64,000 nt of DNA from Limnoperna fortunei (GCA_944474755.1 OX104112.1:79435756-79499755), one strand, 5' to 3'. Numbered from the stretch's first letter, positions 27,690 to 39,645 are shown. Numbers and translations: made by a program. The notes: generated by a model not told the origin, from the letters alone.

Positions 27690-28020
27690 ATATTGGGTTA
27701 TGACGAGGAAATCTAGCCCTTTGTAACCCCTACAAGAGCCTACTCTTTTTGAAATCTACAAAAACGGTACTTTACGTGCGAGTACAAGGAGCGCGGCAAT
27801 ATCCAAACACGTCACCAATTATGGTCCGCGATAAGGCTTTACGTATTATGTCATGACAACCCTCCCCTACCACAACTAGAGGATCTCCAGTATTCGCCAC
27901 CCGTTGGAAGGCGCCGAGCTACGTCCTACGTCAACCACAATCACCTCTGCCATGCCATTATTTGACGCCATGAGAGATATCTCTAATGGTGGAAAAGCCT
28001 CGAGTACAAACGCATTACCA
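27690..28020 (-). repeat. Interspersed repeat copy (family also at 6.1 and 42.4 kb)
   Basis: Read on the - strand it matches 42500-42650 in order: CATAATACGTAAAGCC, CGCGGACCATAATTGGTGACGTG, a CGCTCCTTG block and a GATTT..AAAAAG block. No coding capacity. The similarity is clear by eye but substantially diverged. Confidence 0.55.
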
Positions 28021-28339
28021 TCTTAAAACCGTATCAAATGTGTATTCATATACTATATAAAAATAAATAGGATCTCGTGTATTTTTTGAAACATCGGTCT
28101 TTGTTTACACATATCACAGGCAGACGACAAATTTAGTCTCGCAGTAAATGGGGATGACTTGTGGCAGAGGTTATATCTTGAACCAGTTATGTTCTCTTGG
28201 AGTGCAGCACAAATAAAAATACACGGCATCACAAACAAATATCGTGTATAACATCAGTTCGTAAACCAAATCAGGATGGAAGCGAGGTCTGAGGTACTAA
28301 GGATTTTCATATACGAGCAGAAAAAGCAGAAACTTATTG

Positions 28340-28440
28340 CACAATAAATTCCAAGGTAATCAAAATTTACTATGCCAGACGCGCGTTTCGTTTAATCAAG
28401 ACTCATCAGTGGAGCAAAAATAAATTAAAATAAAAAATAA
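28340..28440. repeat. Short dispersed repeat with a conserved core
   Basis: Contains GCCAGACGCGCGTTTCG followed by ATCAAGACTCATCAGTG. The same core occurs at 36110-36165 (GCCAGACGCACG.., ATCAAGACTCGTCAGTTG). I know this core as a widespread dispersed repeat in bivalve DNA. Its element class is uncertain. Confidence 0.55.
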
Positions 28441-28570
28441 TGTAACGATTGCAGTATACATGTTCTTCTTTATTTGTATATGTTCAGCAATGTATCCAAA
28501 GTTTAGTTCAGAATAAATAGGATTTAGCAGGAAGAAACAATTTCAGTTCGGCTCACATTAGGATTGTATA

Positions 28571-28777
28571 GATTGTTTGAACGGTTTATTAAATCGTTTA
28601 AACGGTTTATAAAATCGTTTGAACGTTTTTTTTAAATCGTTCAAACGGTTTATTAAATCGTTTGAACGGTTTTTAAATCGTTTGAATGGTTTATTAGATC
28701 GTTTGAACGGTTTTTGGAAACGTTTAAACGGCTTAGTAAATCGTTAGAACGATTTATTAAATCGTGTGTACGATTCG
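28571..28777. repeat. 21-bp palindromic-core array, left arm
   Basis: About ten units of 'AATCGTTTGAACGGTTTATT' plus one base, with a 21-bp period (ACGG at 28581, 28602). The heart of each unit, CGTTTRAACG, is itself palindromic in some copies (CGTTTAAACG). This array is inverted relative to 29069-29315. Confidence 0.85.
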
Positions 28778-29068
28778 TATCAGGGACCATAGGGACCACA
28801 TGGTCTAGGTAGTTGGCAATCTACACTTTTTTATCAGGGACCATAGGGACCACATCGTCTAAGTGGTTGGCCATCTACTATTGATTATCGGGACCTAAGG
28901 GACCACTGGTCTAGGTAGTTGACGATCTACTTTTGGTTATCAGGAACTATGGGGACCATGTGGTCTACGTAGTTGGCCATCTACTATTGATTATCCGGGA
29001 CCATAGGGACCACGTGATCTAGGTGGTTAGCAATATACTATTGATTATCAGGGATCATGGGACCACAT
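28778..29068. repeat. 54-bp minisatellite between the inverted arrays
   Basis: Five and a half units start at about 28781, 28835, 28889, 28941, 28995 and 29049. The consensus words are CAGGGACCATAGGGACCACATGG, TCTAGGTAGTTGGC and ATCTACTATTGATTAT. The last part resembles the SINE head at 52104-52140 (GGTTAAGGTAGTT..TCTACTATTGATCA). Confidence 0.85.
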
Positions 29069-29315
29069 GAATAAACCGTTCAAACGAATTAATAAATCGT
29101 ACAAACGATTTAATAAACCTTTTAAAAGATTGAATAAACCGTTCAAACGATTAAATAAACCGTTCAATCGATTTAGTAAACAGTTCAAGCGGATTAATAC
29201 ACCTTTTAAACGATTTAATAAACAGGTTAAAAGATTTAATAAACCGTTTAAACGTTAATAACCCGTTTAAACGTTTAATAACTGTTCAAACGGATTACTA
29301 AATCGTACAAACGAA
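29069..29315. repeat. 21-bp palindromic-core array, right arm
   Basis: About eleven units of 'AATAAACCGTTCAAACGATT' plus one base, the reverse complement of the left-arm unit. A 63-residue frame (29067-29258) is an artefact of the 21-bp period. Units are more diverged than in the left arm. Confidence 0.85.
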
Positions 29316-30995
29316 ATAAGATTTTTGTCTATTTGTTGTTTGGCACGAATAAGCCATCTTATGTTTAACCCAGTGTTAAAACTTGAATATTTGTAATCAA
29401 TTTTTTATTGAAAAATTTTACAGGCAATTAAGATGAATGTTTATATGTCGTGTTATTGTAATGCCCGTCAACGGTTTATGAATCGTATACTCAACTGGCA
29501 CACCAAAACAAATTGTACTCATAACAATACAAGACTATGACTTACCATCATTGTCCTCGGTGCAAATTATACAAAATAACGAAAGTTGGTTTCTTTTATA
29601 AAAACATGTTTATTTGGATTCAGTATTAAAATATTTAGACAATGAATGATCTAATTTTTGCTGAATTCGTTGCAACTTGATTCGTTTTTGTGTATTCAAA
29701 AATTTTGACCTAGAATCGAGTCGGTTGATATTCGCTCTGTCATACTATTACCTAAACGTGTGCGAAATACCGAGAAAGTGTACAATACTTATTCTAATGA
29801 AAGAATATGATACACGAGTATAACTTTACAAACGCAGTTCAGATAAGAATATTATTGTCAGAACAATTTCGTTTGTGTGTTTAAATAAAGTTAAACGCCA
29901 ATTCCAATATTGTCAGCTATTTCATGACTCCCTGTTTTTATAAGGAAAGGAAACAGGAAAACTGAAATTGCTTGTCAATTTTAAAATCGGAGTCGAGCAC
30001 ACCCTGTCCAAAGTGAAACTTACGACCTCATAGTTGACATGCCGGTAATAAATTGTTAAATACTTAACATTTCGGCCGTCTCGCAACGGTTATAGCTTAC
30101 ATTTTATGGAACTGAATATTATATTGTAATCAATACATTCGTTGTATAATTATGAGGGGGTGGGGCACGATCTTTTCTGTTAACGTGTTTTGGGCATTTA
30201 TACACGTCTGTTATTTTTGAAAATAAAGTAACTGTTAACTGTTTTCAACCATTAGATGTTATCTGTTTTTTTTTTGGTTAACTGTTATGAAGAAAATAAA
30301 AACCCTGTTTGCTGTTAATAGTCAGAACACTGTTAACTGTTTTACATATTTTGTTCTTTTATCTGTTAATTCATTGTATTCACCACTTTTAAAATTTAAT
30401 TGAGTCTCCCTATGAAGTGTTGGATGTGTCAAGAAATCGTACACACTACGTCACAGCCCACTTGTTGGATTACATTACTTTGCGTTGATATACTATTTAT
30501 TTCATTTTAGTAAATTAAACAAAAGGAAACCCCAAGTATATTCTCCTCAAGCGCGTCAAAAATGCCCGTTATTACATTTAATTCATTATAATTATGATAT
30601 ATATAACCACGCGATATAGTATCGTCAAATGTATCTCCAGATTAGTGGGAGGTGAATTTTGCAAATAGCATCCTAAATATAAATAGGCCGTAAAATTATT
30701 TTAATCGGTAGATAACTTCATTCATATGTACATCAAGATTACAAGAAAAACAATTCAACTATAACACAATATTAAATCAATGGGTAAACGCACACTATTC
30801 GGAAACTAACTGAACAAAAAAATGTAAACTTTTTATTGTACACTAAACGTAATGTTTGCGGATAATTTTCAACATTTGTATATTTTTCAGAAAGAATACT
30901 AGCTGCAAAACATGCGGAAATATTGTTCATGTTCTCCCTATATCACTAGAACCCGAATACCATTTATATTTTATTTATGGACGAAGTATTTAAGG
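29316..30995. other. AT-rich non-coding stretch
   Basis: No gene recognised. The octamer-like word TAACTGTT recurs loosely at 30230-30380, possibly a decayed repeat. Confidence 0.4.
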
Positions 30996-31140
30996 ATTAA
31001 CTACAAAAAATATTTTCTCCATCGAGGGATAACAAAATTTCCGTTTTGCACATTGTATAATCCGCGTAGCGGATTATATTAAATGTGCACAACGGAAATT
31101 GTGTTATCCCTCGATGGAGAAAATATTTTTTGTAGTTAAT
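30996..31140. repeat. Long hairpin with ~70-bp arms
   Basis: Left arm 30996-31065 pairs with right arm 31069-31140 around a 3-base loop, with few mismatches. The outer ends read ATTAACTACAAAAAATATTT and the inner stem is ATAATCCGC/GCGGATTAT. Probably a fold-back MITE; no target duplication identified. Confidence 0.85.
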
Positions 31141-33059
31141 ACTTATAAATAAATTCAAACAATAGAATAAACTCGAGAATTTTACTTTTGTAACTGGACA
31201 TTTTTGAAAAAAGAGATCAACACAAAAACTGTTAGTTTCCCGTGGAGTAATATATGACGTCAAATGGCGCGTGTCTCCATGACGATCAAATTTGTTTTCC
31301 ATCCTCTGATAGAAAATATTTTCCAGCCAATCAAAAGTCAGTATTCTCGCAAAATTTATTTATATATGTTTAAATTTCTAATTTCTAATGTTAATATTTG
31401 TAAACATTCATATACAACAAAATCGGGTTTTTAATGCGTTTATTTATAAAAACATCGATTCCATACTGTGTTGTTAACCAGTGGTAACTAAAGTAAATAA
31501 CGTGTTCGCTAATCTGGTGTTAAAAAACAAACAAATCTTTACAATGCTTATAACAGGAGTTATATCAAGGTCAGCGATATTCAAAACACGTGACTACTAT
31601 CACGCTAGCATCACGTTTTAGCACGTGATAAAGGGATTTACGATAACTTAAAAACCGATGATTCGTAGTTTAATTTTCTGTAACAGATGATTTACTTCAT
31701 TATTGCATAATATTACGGTCCACAGAAAGAAAAAGCAAATTACACGGTAGATTTGGGGTACACCCATTCATAAAATCCGCACAGTCAGTAAAAAAAAAGT
31801 GTATACACGCACCCAGAAGCAATAAAAACTGGCAAATACCGTAATTCCGTTCTAAAAAACTATGTTATGAGGCACGTTCTAAAAAATAAATAGAACTGCA
31901 ATACTTAACGAGATGTTCACTCTACCCATTACTCAACATACATCTTGCTAGGTAAATGGCAATACGACACACCAAGGTCGGCACTACTGAATCGGTCATT
32001 CATAAATTTGTCGGTTATTACCTATTTTTGTGTGTTCTTTATTGTACGCTTTAAAATAAGAAATAATTTATAATTGCTATAGATGCAGACCAAATGCCAT
32101 AAAATATCTATAATAGTGTAATTTTGTTTGCACAGCATAATTTGTTTGAATTGTGATTGTCCGTATACCTATGAAGATAAATTTATGAACAGTAAATACA
32201 AATCGTCTTAAACTGACTTATTCATTCATAAATGTGTCGGCTAATAACCATATTTGGTGTTCTATATATATAAACGAGGTTAGAAATAAACGCTTTAATA
32301 TCAGACATCACGTTAATTTTTTACTTATTGGCATCAAACATAATTCGCATCTCATTTATTGTGGTATATTAAAAATATTTGTGTCGTACATATTTTTTTA
32401 GAAATAAAACATGTTTTCTGTTTACGTTTCAAATCATATGATGATACGATATCGAGCTGTATATACACTGTACTTAATATCCGTGCATTCCGTCAATGAA
32501 CTAAGGAAAACCAGAAAGTATAAATTAGAAGTATGAGAGTGGATTGTCACACACAATCGCAATTACTATAGTGGATACAAGAGTAACATGTAAGTAATTT
32601 AACAACATGAATGTAATATAGTCATCAGTAATATGTTATATTGGATATAAAAAAGCGTTCGTTTTAAATCTGCTATTAAATTAATGGACTGAATGTGTCT
32701 TATTACAAATATTTTTTTTTAATTTTATTTTTATATTTATTTAACATTTTCTTCATTTATTGCGAACTGGAAGCAAAACGATCGTGTTGACCTTTCTATT
32801 ATTACGAACGAAACGTATCAAAATAAAATTAGGCCTACGACGCACTCATTAAATAAAAAGAACTTATAAGGAGCTTTAAGCAGGGACGTAGCTGCAATTT
32901 GGGTACTTAAAGCAATTTTCTATACATGTTTTTTTTTAATTAGAAAAACAGGTACCCCCAAACTGGTGCTCTTTACTGGACGAAACATTTAGTGGCCCCA
33001 AGGCCCCTGCTACCTTAAGAAGTTAACACACTTTAGAAACATCATGAAAATATATTTGT
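31141..33059. other. AT-rich non-coding stretch
   Basis: No gene, RNA or array recognised. The 101-residue - strand frame at 30997-31302 overlaps the hairpin and has no domain similarity. Confidence 0.4.
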
Positions 33060-33270
33060 GTGTGTGGCCGAGTGGTTAAGGTAGTCATCTACTTTTGCTT
33101 TCGTGGCCTCGGTGACCGAGTGGTTAAGGTAGTTACCGGTAGTCATCTACTATTAATCCCGTGCCTGTCACAACTGAGGTTGCGGGTTTCAGCTGTACTA
33201 CGGGCAGAGTGTATTCGACTACAACCTTCACTGACAAGGATTTCTATTAGGGCCACTCAACTAAAAGTGT
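33060..33270 (+). mobile_element. tRNA-derived SINE with a duplicated head
   Basis: TGGCCGAGTGGTTAAGG (a tRNA Leu/Ser-like A box) occurs twice, at about 33065 and 33114 (second copy TGACCGAGTGGTTAAGG). It is followed by 'ATCTACTATTAATCCCGTG', a B-box-like GGTTGCGGGTTTCAGC, 'CGGGCAGAGTGTATTCGAC' and 'CACTGACAAGGATT'. The order matches the other SINEs here. The A-box duplication makes a dimeric head. Confidence 0.8.
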
Positions 33271-33284
33271 CGGGTGCCTTATAG

Positions 33285-33905
33285 TGATAAATTTGTCCGT
33301 CCGTCTAAAGCTAATTTCGTCTGGGCTATTACTTTTTTTTTATCTCTTTTGAGGTAAGTTGATATTTGATATTTTGTTATGTCATTCCAAGACGATGTGT
33401 CTCATACCATGTTTTTAACCTTTAACCTTAAACGTTGGCCTCAAGGTCACAAATTGCTTTCTGAATGAAAATTTCTTGTCCAGACTGTAACTTTTTTCGT
33501 TTTGAGCTAGGCTTTTGATATTTGCTATGTTCATACATGTAGATAATTTTAAGGCGAAGTTTTGCGAACCATGGTTAGTGACCTTTGACCTTGAACTTGG
33601 ACTAGAGGTTGCATCTTTGCATTCTGAATAAAAAATTCACATCTGGGCTATAACGTTTTCCTTTTTTGAGCTAGACTTTGATATTTGGCATGTGGGTAGA
33701 TCAAGGTAACGTGCGTACCATTGCTGGTGATCTTTGACCTCGAGGGTGCATGAACATATTACTTTCTGAAAGACATAATTGTTTCTTTTCTTTATAGGTA
33801 CTAATTTAATGTTTGGCATGTGGGTAGATCATTTCAAGCCGATGTGTTGCTTGCCACGGTTGGTGATATTAGACCTTAAGGTCACATTATTATTTTTTGA
33901 ATGAC
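33285..33905. repeat. Second AGGTCA/TGACCT-rich diverged tandem repeat
   Basis: Four diverged units of about 150 bp. Common words are GGGCTAT(T)AC..TTTTT, GAGCTAG.CTTTGATATTTG, 'CATGTGGGTAGATCA' and TGACCTTTGACCTTGA. It runs opposite in sense to the array at 1325-2230. No gene. Confidence 0.65.
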
Positions 33906-34074
33906 AAATAAGTATACGAGCATGCGTTCTTACAATATTGGCCCACATAGATGGATAGCATCTTACTGATAATAAGTTTTGCCTGTTGAAGGTCAAGGTA
34001 TTTCGCCGCAAAGCTGAAAATAAAAAAATGTACTGAAACCAAATTCAAACAAACGAACAGTTCCTTTAACACTT

Positions 34075-34215
34075 AGGTTGCATGTTCGAACCTAACTGCA
34101 GACAGCATGTACTTCGACTCTAATTCTAATTTACAAGGATTGCGAGTTTTCATGCCGAATGTCAGGGTTTTATTAGGTACTCTTCCGGCTTCTTCCTCCA
34201 ATTCAATGCCTTTAC
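34075..34215 (+). mobile_element. SINE fragment
   Basis: A B-box-like GTTCGAACC at 34085, then GACAGCATGTACTTCGAC, TTACAAGGATTG and 'GGTACTCTTCCGGCTTCTTC'. These match the middle of the SINEs at 33.1 and 52.1 kb. The A-box half is not recognisable. Confidence 0.6.
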
Positions 34216-35035
34216 CTGTATTCGATAGTTTCATATTTTTTATAGTCATGCAAAAATCTATTTTAACGCAGATTTGCTCTAGTCTTCTGTTTGTTGGCAG
34301 CTTTCTTTAGAACACCACTTTGCTCATTAGGAATGAGAAAATCAGCATGTTACGAATTTAGATGTGTAAAACTCTCCAAATTACACAATACCATATATTC
34401 CCGATATCTTTCCGTAAACCTAAAATTGTTTCAACATAGACCGGTCCCATCTTTTAAAACAATGCTCCAATTTAAACAAATTATTATTATCTGCTGTCAG
34501 CAGTGCTGGGAAATAACGTATTTCATGTTGATTTATTCAGATAAAAATTGTATGTGGCGATTTTAATTGAATTAATGGTCATTATTCGATTAGTTAAATC
34601 CCGACTTACGTGTGATAATGACGAATGATTGTTTTAATGCGAACGTCAAAATCTCCTGCTTAAATGTAATGCTAAACTGAATTTATGGGCACACTATTAT
34701 GAAAATTTTTGGATCTGTCCATAGCATATCCGTTTAATAGAATAATAAAATGGTGCAGTTGTTCTCGTCGCACGTGTTCTTGCGGCCTAATGACGTCAAT
34801 GTAGCTAAAAAAAGACAAAGAGCGTAATTAACCTTTGAAAACTATCCTCATTTAAGTTCACTGACGTCAGCACTAAAATAATATATAAAAATTAATAACG
34901 GAAATTGGGATGTTATTTGAATGTCTTAATTATTATTAAGGCTTTAATGCAAAGTTATTCCAGCATGTTTTGTTTGTTAATAAAACGTTATTAAATAGTA
35001 ACTGGATACTTAGACATCATAACGAATCTTATTTA
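34216..35035. other. Non-coding stretch
   Basis: No supported gene. Short frames at 34107-34566 are partly SINE-derived and lack domains. Confidence 0.4.
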
Positions 35036-35965
35036 CGTATACCGTGATGCGAAAATATATAGAACTTTAAAATAAGCAATGCTTATCTCGTTGCCTGGCA
35101 AACCGTGATGCGAAAATATAACTGAGAAATTTATAATAAGCAATGCTTCTCTCATGCTTGCCTGGCAAACCTGCTACAGTGGAACGTAGTGCAAACAAAT
35201 ATAGAGACTTTATAATTAGTTATGCTTCTCTCATTGACTGTCAAACCCAGTACAGAGAAACGTGGTGAAAACGTCGAACTTTATAATATTTCATGCTTCT
35301 CTCGTTGCCTTGCAAACCTGCAACAGGGGTACGTGGTGCAAACGATTGAACTTTATAATAAGCTATGCTTCTCTCGTTGCCTTGCAAACCTGCAACAGGG
35401 GTACGTGGTGCAAACGATAGAACTTTATAATAAGCTATGCTTCTCTCGTTGCCTTGCAAACCTGCAACAGGGGTACGTAGTGCAAACGATAGAACTTTAT
35501 AATAAGCTATGCTTCTCTCGTTGCCTTGCAAACCTGCAACAGGGGTAGGTGGTGCAAACGATAGAACTTTATAATAAGCTATGCTTCTCTCGTTGCCTTG
35601 CAAACCTGCAACAGGGGTACGTAGTGCAAACGATAGAACTTTATAATAAGCTATGCTTCTCTCGTTGCCTTGCAAACCTGCAACAGGGGTACGTGGTGCA
35701 AACGATAGAACTTTATAATAAGCTATGCTTCTCTCGTTGCCTTGCAAACCTGCAACAGGGGTACGTGGTGCAAACGATTGAACTTTATTATAAGCTATGC
35801 TTCTCTCGTTGCCTTGCAAACTATGATTCGAAAATATATAGAACTTTATAATAAGCCATGCTTCTCTAATTGCCCGGCAAACATGCAAAATTATATAGAA
35901 TTTTACAATTAGTTGTGCTTCTCTGTATTGTGACTGGCTGCATGGCAAACCTGTTACAGAGGAAC
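35036..35965. repeat. 72-bp minisatellite with a homogenised centre
   Basis: About 13 units. The consensus begins AACGATAGAACTTTATAATA, then AGCTATGCTTCTCTCGTTGC, CTTGCAAACCTGCAACAGGG and GTACGTGGTGCA. Seven central units (about 35341-35830) are almost identical, while units on both flanks are diverged and carry indels. The 72-bp period opens a 235-residue - strand frame and two + frames of 24-residue repeats. I judge these to be artefacts. Confidence 0.93.
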
Positions 35966-36104
35966 ATCTGAATTAAACAAAATCTGTGACAAACAATTAC
36001 TTTTCGATCTCAGTCTAGTGGGGTTCATATTAATTGAATCAGAATTAAAAGATCTATTGTCTTATTGTATACAATTTTATTATAAAGTAAGATACCAATG
36101 TAAT

Positions 36105-36175
36105 ATGGATTTATTGCGCCAGACGCACGTTTTTTTTTTAAATCAAGACTCGTCAGTTGCGCTGAAACCATAAAT
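36105..36175. repeat. Short dispersed repeat with a conserved core
   Basis: GCGCCAGACGCACG, a poly-T stretch, then AATCAAGACTCGTCAGTTGCGCTGAA: the second copy of the core seen at 28340-28440. Confidence 0.5.
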
Positions 36176-36179
36176 AATA

Positions 36180-38200
36180 GAAGACCAGCTGTTATATCAC
36201 TTAATTCCAAAAAATGGTTGATAAAATTATGCTAAGTCTAAACCGTAAGATTGGGAAACCTTAGGACTACTTGGAAATTTCAATCCTGTAAAGTAGACTG
36301 ACTATATCATGTTGCCCATTATTACATTTTTTATAAGGAAATGTTTTCAACTACAATTATACTCGTTGTAGATTTTGCTTTTGTCTGAATTGTCTTTGAA
36401 CATAAAAACAAAACCCCAGTTAATTGAAAAGTATGTTTTAAAAATTTGACAACGTGCCTCGTTTACGATCGTTTATGCTTAATGGCTTCTACGAATTTTC
36501 TTGTACGAAAGAATCGTGATTAAAACGTAATATGTGTAAAAATGAACGCCGGATCATGTTAAGATGCTTTTGCGAAGCTTGATAGGACGTAATGAAATTA
36601 GCGTGGTTAAAAAAATTAAAATATTAAAACATCAGAACAATTATATGCCATCTTGACGTCATGTATATTATTATTTTGGAAGCTAAAGATAATGTTAGAA
36701 ACTTCCGGGGATGTCCGGAATTTGTACAATCCGGAGATTATTTTGCAAATTCTATATAAAACAATTTAACTCCTGGGGTTCACTGCGGCTTTCCATATAG
36801 GCGCAAATAAAATTTAGTAACGAACAAAACAGTAAGACGTCAGAAACCTGTCTGTTGACAGTTTCTGATAGGATTTATATTAATTTAGTCATATATAGCA
36901 CAACAAAGACGTATTTAAACATTTTTTTTCAACATCAGAAAGCAGGAATTGTACGTTTATAATTTTCGTTACCAGTTTTACCCAGTAAATACCTTTTATT
37001 ATTTATAGATAAACCTGTTGTCTATTTTATTACGCAGAATGCGAAATTTAGGTTTTCAACCTACTTTTAAGTAAATACAAGATAGATCTTATGTATATTT
37101 TTTCTCTTGTACATTCATATAAACAGAAACACTGTCCTGTTTTTTTATGTCTCCAAGTGTGATTTTTGTAAAACCTTAAGCTGTTGTGAGTAATTTTTTG
37201 TTGTGATCAAATGGCCTAGGTATGACGTTTGGTTAAAAATAAAATAATTAAATTTAAATTATTATTATCGGAAGAAAGATTGTTTCAACAATAAACATAA
37301 ACATGTCAAATACATTTTCATTTATAATCCTCTGCACATGTCAAAGTTTTCTTAAAGTACAGCAAAAAGGCCGAAAGTTTTAAAAGATTAACAAATCTTG
37401 CATACATACTTAACGCGTTAACGAACGTCATTCATAAAAAAAAGAGAAAACATTTTAAAGGTTATTAACTTGAACTACTGACTTCATTATTTGTATACCA
37501 GCTTTTACCAGTCAGTTTTGGTTTCCGATACTTGTTTTTGAAATTTTATTACTAGTACGTTAAAAGAAAACATTAATTGTACATTTGTATTTGATCTTGA
37601 ATGTAAAGATGTAAATTTTTGCCATTCACTCGATCGAAAATAATACCTGGCTTGCCTGTAGAGTACACCGCTGTAGAAAAAATAGAAAATAATAATTAAA
37701 AAAAATTTACTCTTTATATGCTTATTTCTTCGTTGGTTCTGTAATGTTCAGGTGTAGTTTGTTCTGTTTTTAATTGCTGTGAATTGTTTGTATTACAATC
37801 AATGGGGAGGGGTTTAGGATCACCGGTTCAACCTCGCCATACCTGTTAGGCTATTCCAAGTGTTATTTGTACACGAAGGTGTAGATTACGTCTGCTAGTA
37901 TGTGTCTGTATTGTAGGGCATAAATAGATAGGGATATGGACTCCATACCATTAACCGGTTTCAACTTCGTCACACCTTTAAAGTAGCTTCAAAGCCAGTA
38001 TACTATATGTCCGTTTCTCCTTATATGTTTGTGTATTCTGCCTCATAGAGCTCATTTAAATTATGTGGTTCGTTTTTGGTTTATCGCAGCTAGTTATGGG
38101 TTGATTACTTCCTTTTGGTATCATTATGTCCTTAATGAGTTATCATTGTTAGGTTAGTTTATACCAAGACATTCCTTACATATGGTGATAGCGTGTTTTC
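36180..38200. other. AT-rich non-coding stretch
   Basis: No gene, RNA gene or clear repeat recognised. Confidence 0.4.
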
Positions 38201-38204
38201 ATTG

Positions 38205-38340
38205 CACCTACGTATAAATACCGCAGGTCGGGGGTTTTCTCCAGGTACTCCGGCTTCCTCCCCCAATAAAAACTGGACGCCATGATATAGCTGAAAAATT
38301 GATGAAATTGGCGTTAAACACCATCAAACAAACAAACAAA
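38205..38340 (+). mobile_element. SINE 3' portion
   Basis: 'GGTACTCCGGCTTCCTCC', 'CCAATAAAAACTGGACGCC', ATGATATAGCTGAAAAATTG and GGCGTTAAACACC, then a (CAAA)n tail. Same order as the 3' half of the other SINE copies; 5'-truncated. Confidence 0.75.
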
Positions 38341-38544
38341 ACGTATAAATAATTGTTTACAATGTAATTGTACTGCTAGAAATTCTTCGTATCATCTAAT
38401 GTTTGGGTCTTACTGTCTGTTAAAGTTTGGTTTTAGTTGCGTGCATTTGTACCCGAGAAGATATTAATATTTACGAAACAATTGTCATGTAATTACAAGC
38501 GTGTTAATAGCTCCAAGAGGGGATTACTACACCTTCTTTTGGAT

Positions 38545-38775
38545 CAGTGGGGCCTCGGTGGTCGAGTGGTTAAGATAGTTAGTAACAAACTGCTGATCAC
38601 ATGCCTGTCACACTGATCTGATTGGTTCGAGTTTACTCAGGGTGTGCTTGACCAGTTTTCCTGTCGAGACCCAGAGGTTTTTATCGGGTTTCTTCTGCCA
38701 ATAAAAACTGACGCCATGATATATCTGAACAGTTGCTGAAATGGTAGCGTTAAACCCCATCCATTTACCCAAACA
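38545..38775 (+). mobile_element. tRNA-derived SINE, nearly full length
   Basis: The A-box-like head TGGTCGAGTGGTTAAGAT lies at about 38561, followed by CTGATCACATGCCTGTCACA, a B-box-like GGTTCGAGTTTAC, 'CAATAAAAACTGACGCC', ATGATATATCTGAACAG and GCGTTAAACCCC, then a (CAAA)-like tail. Not a functional tRNA: the arms cannot pair as a cloverleaf. Confidence 0.8.
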
Positions 38776-39244
38776 AACAATCATACTACCCATTAACCTC
38801 AATTATTTAACCTCCGTTTCGTCTTGAAACAAGTTTTAAAAGTACATATAACTCTAGTTCAATGTTGACATATCAACTTGAAGGTATATACAATATATGG
38901 CCTATGTAAACAAACCCAGTTTCGATAAGTAACAATTATGAACTCATTATTAGGATTATATAAACTTTCATTTATTTATGTTTATGTCTTAGTAGTTTTG
39001 GCACAATGATTATCGAAAAGGTCAAAATACTAGTTCAGAAATAACAAACTTATTTATATAAAATACTGTAAACAACAGGCAAAGAAAAGTTCAAGGAGCT
39101 CCAAATACGTTACTCATTAGACATTCCCGATGATAGCCAGTTAACGCAACCCCCTCCCACCTCATCCCCTTAACGCGCGGAATTCCCATATTCACTACAT
39201 GGGATGAACTGGATAGTTCTGTAGTTTGTTCTTGCTTACAATAA

Positions 39245-39355
39245 TACTCCTGTTTGTTTGTTTATATTGTTTTATTGTTTGTTTAAGCGTTGTTTAATGT
39301 GGCGTTTCAGCAATTTTTCAGCTATATCAAGGCGTTTTTATATTGGGGGGGGGGG
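39245..39355 (-). mobile_element. SINE 3'-end fragment
   Basis: On the - strand it reads CCAATATAAAAACGCCTTGATATAGCTGAAAAATTGCTG in pieces, followed by AACGCCACATTAAAC and an (AAAC)n tail, ending in a poly-G run at 39344-39356. It matches the SINE tail. Confidence 0.6.
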
Positions 39356-39388
39356 GTAGCACTCGAATATTAGCATTTTATCTCTAGC

Positions 39389-39640
39389 TTGTTTGTTTTA
39401 ATGATTTTACGCAACTTTCAGCAATTTTTCAGCTATCATGGCACGATTTTTAAATTTCTTATTGCACACAGGGCAGGTGGGGGGAGTACCCGGAGTAAAC
39501 CCTTGACCTTCGGTAGGAAAACTGCGTCATCCTTGTCAATTAAGAAATTAATATTGAAGTCGATTACACCCTTCCCGCAGTGAGATTCGAGCCCGCAACC
39601 TCATTGGTGACAGACCACGTGATCAATAAATCATCGTAAA
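39389..39640 (-). mobile_element. tRNA-derived SINE
   Basis: In inverted sense: tail 'CAGCAATTTTTCAGCTATCA', GTACCCGGAGTAAACCC, 'CCTTGTCAATTAAG', CCCGCAGTGAGATTCGAGCCCGC (B box) and 'GACAGACCACGTGATCAATA'. The A-box end appears truncated. The 64-residue frame here is not a gene. Confidence 0.75.
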
Positions 39641-39645
39641 ATTTA

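Noticed and set aside
35241..35948. 235-residue - strand repeat protein
   Set aside because: Produced by the 72-bp period; + strand frames are open too, and flanking units are decayed.
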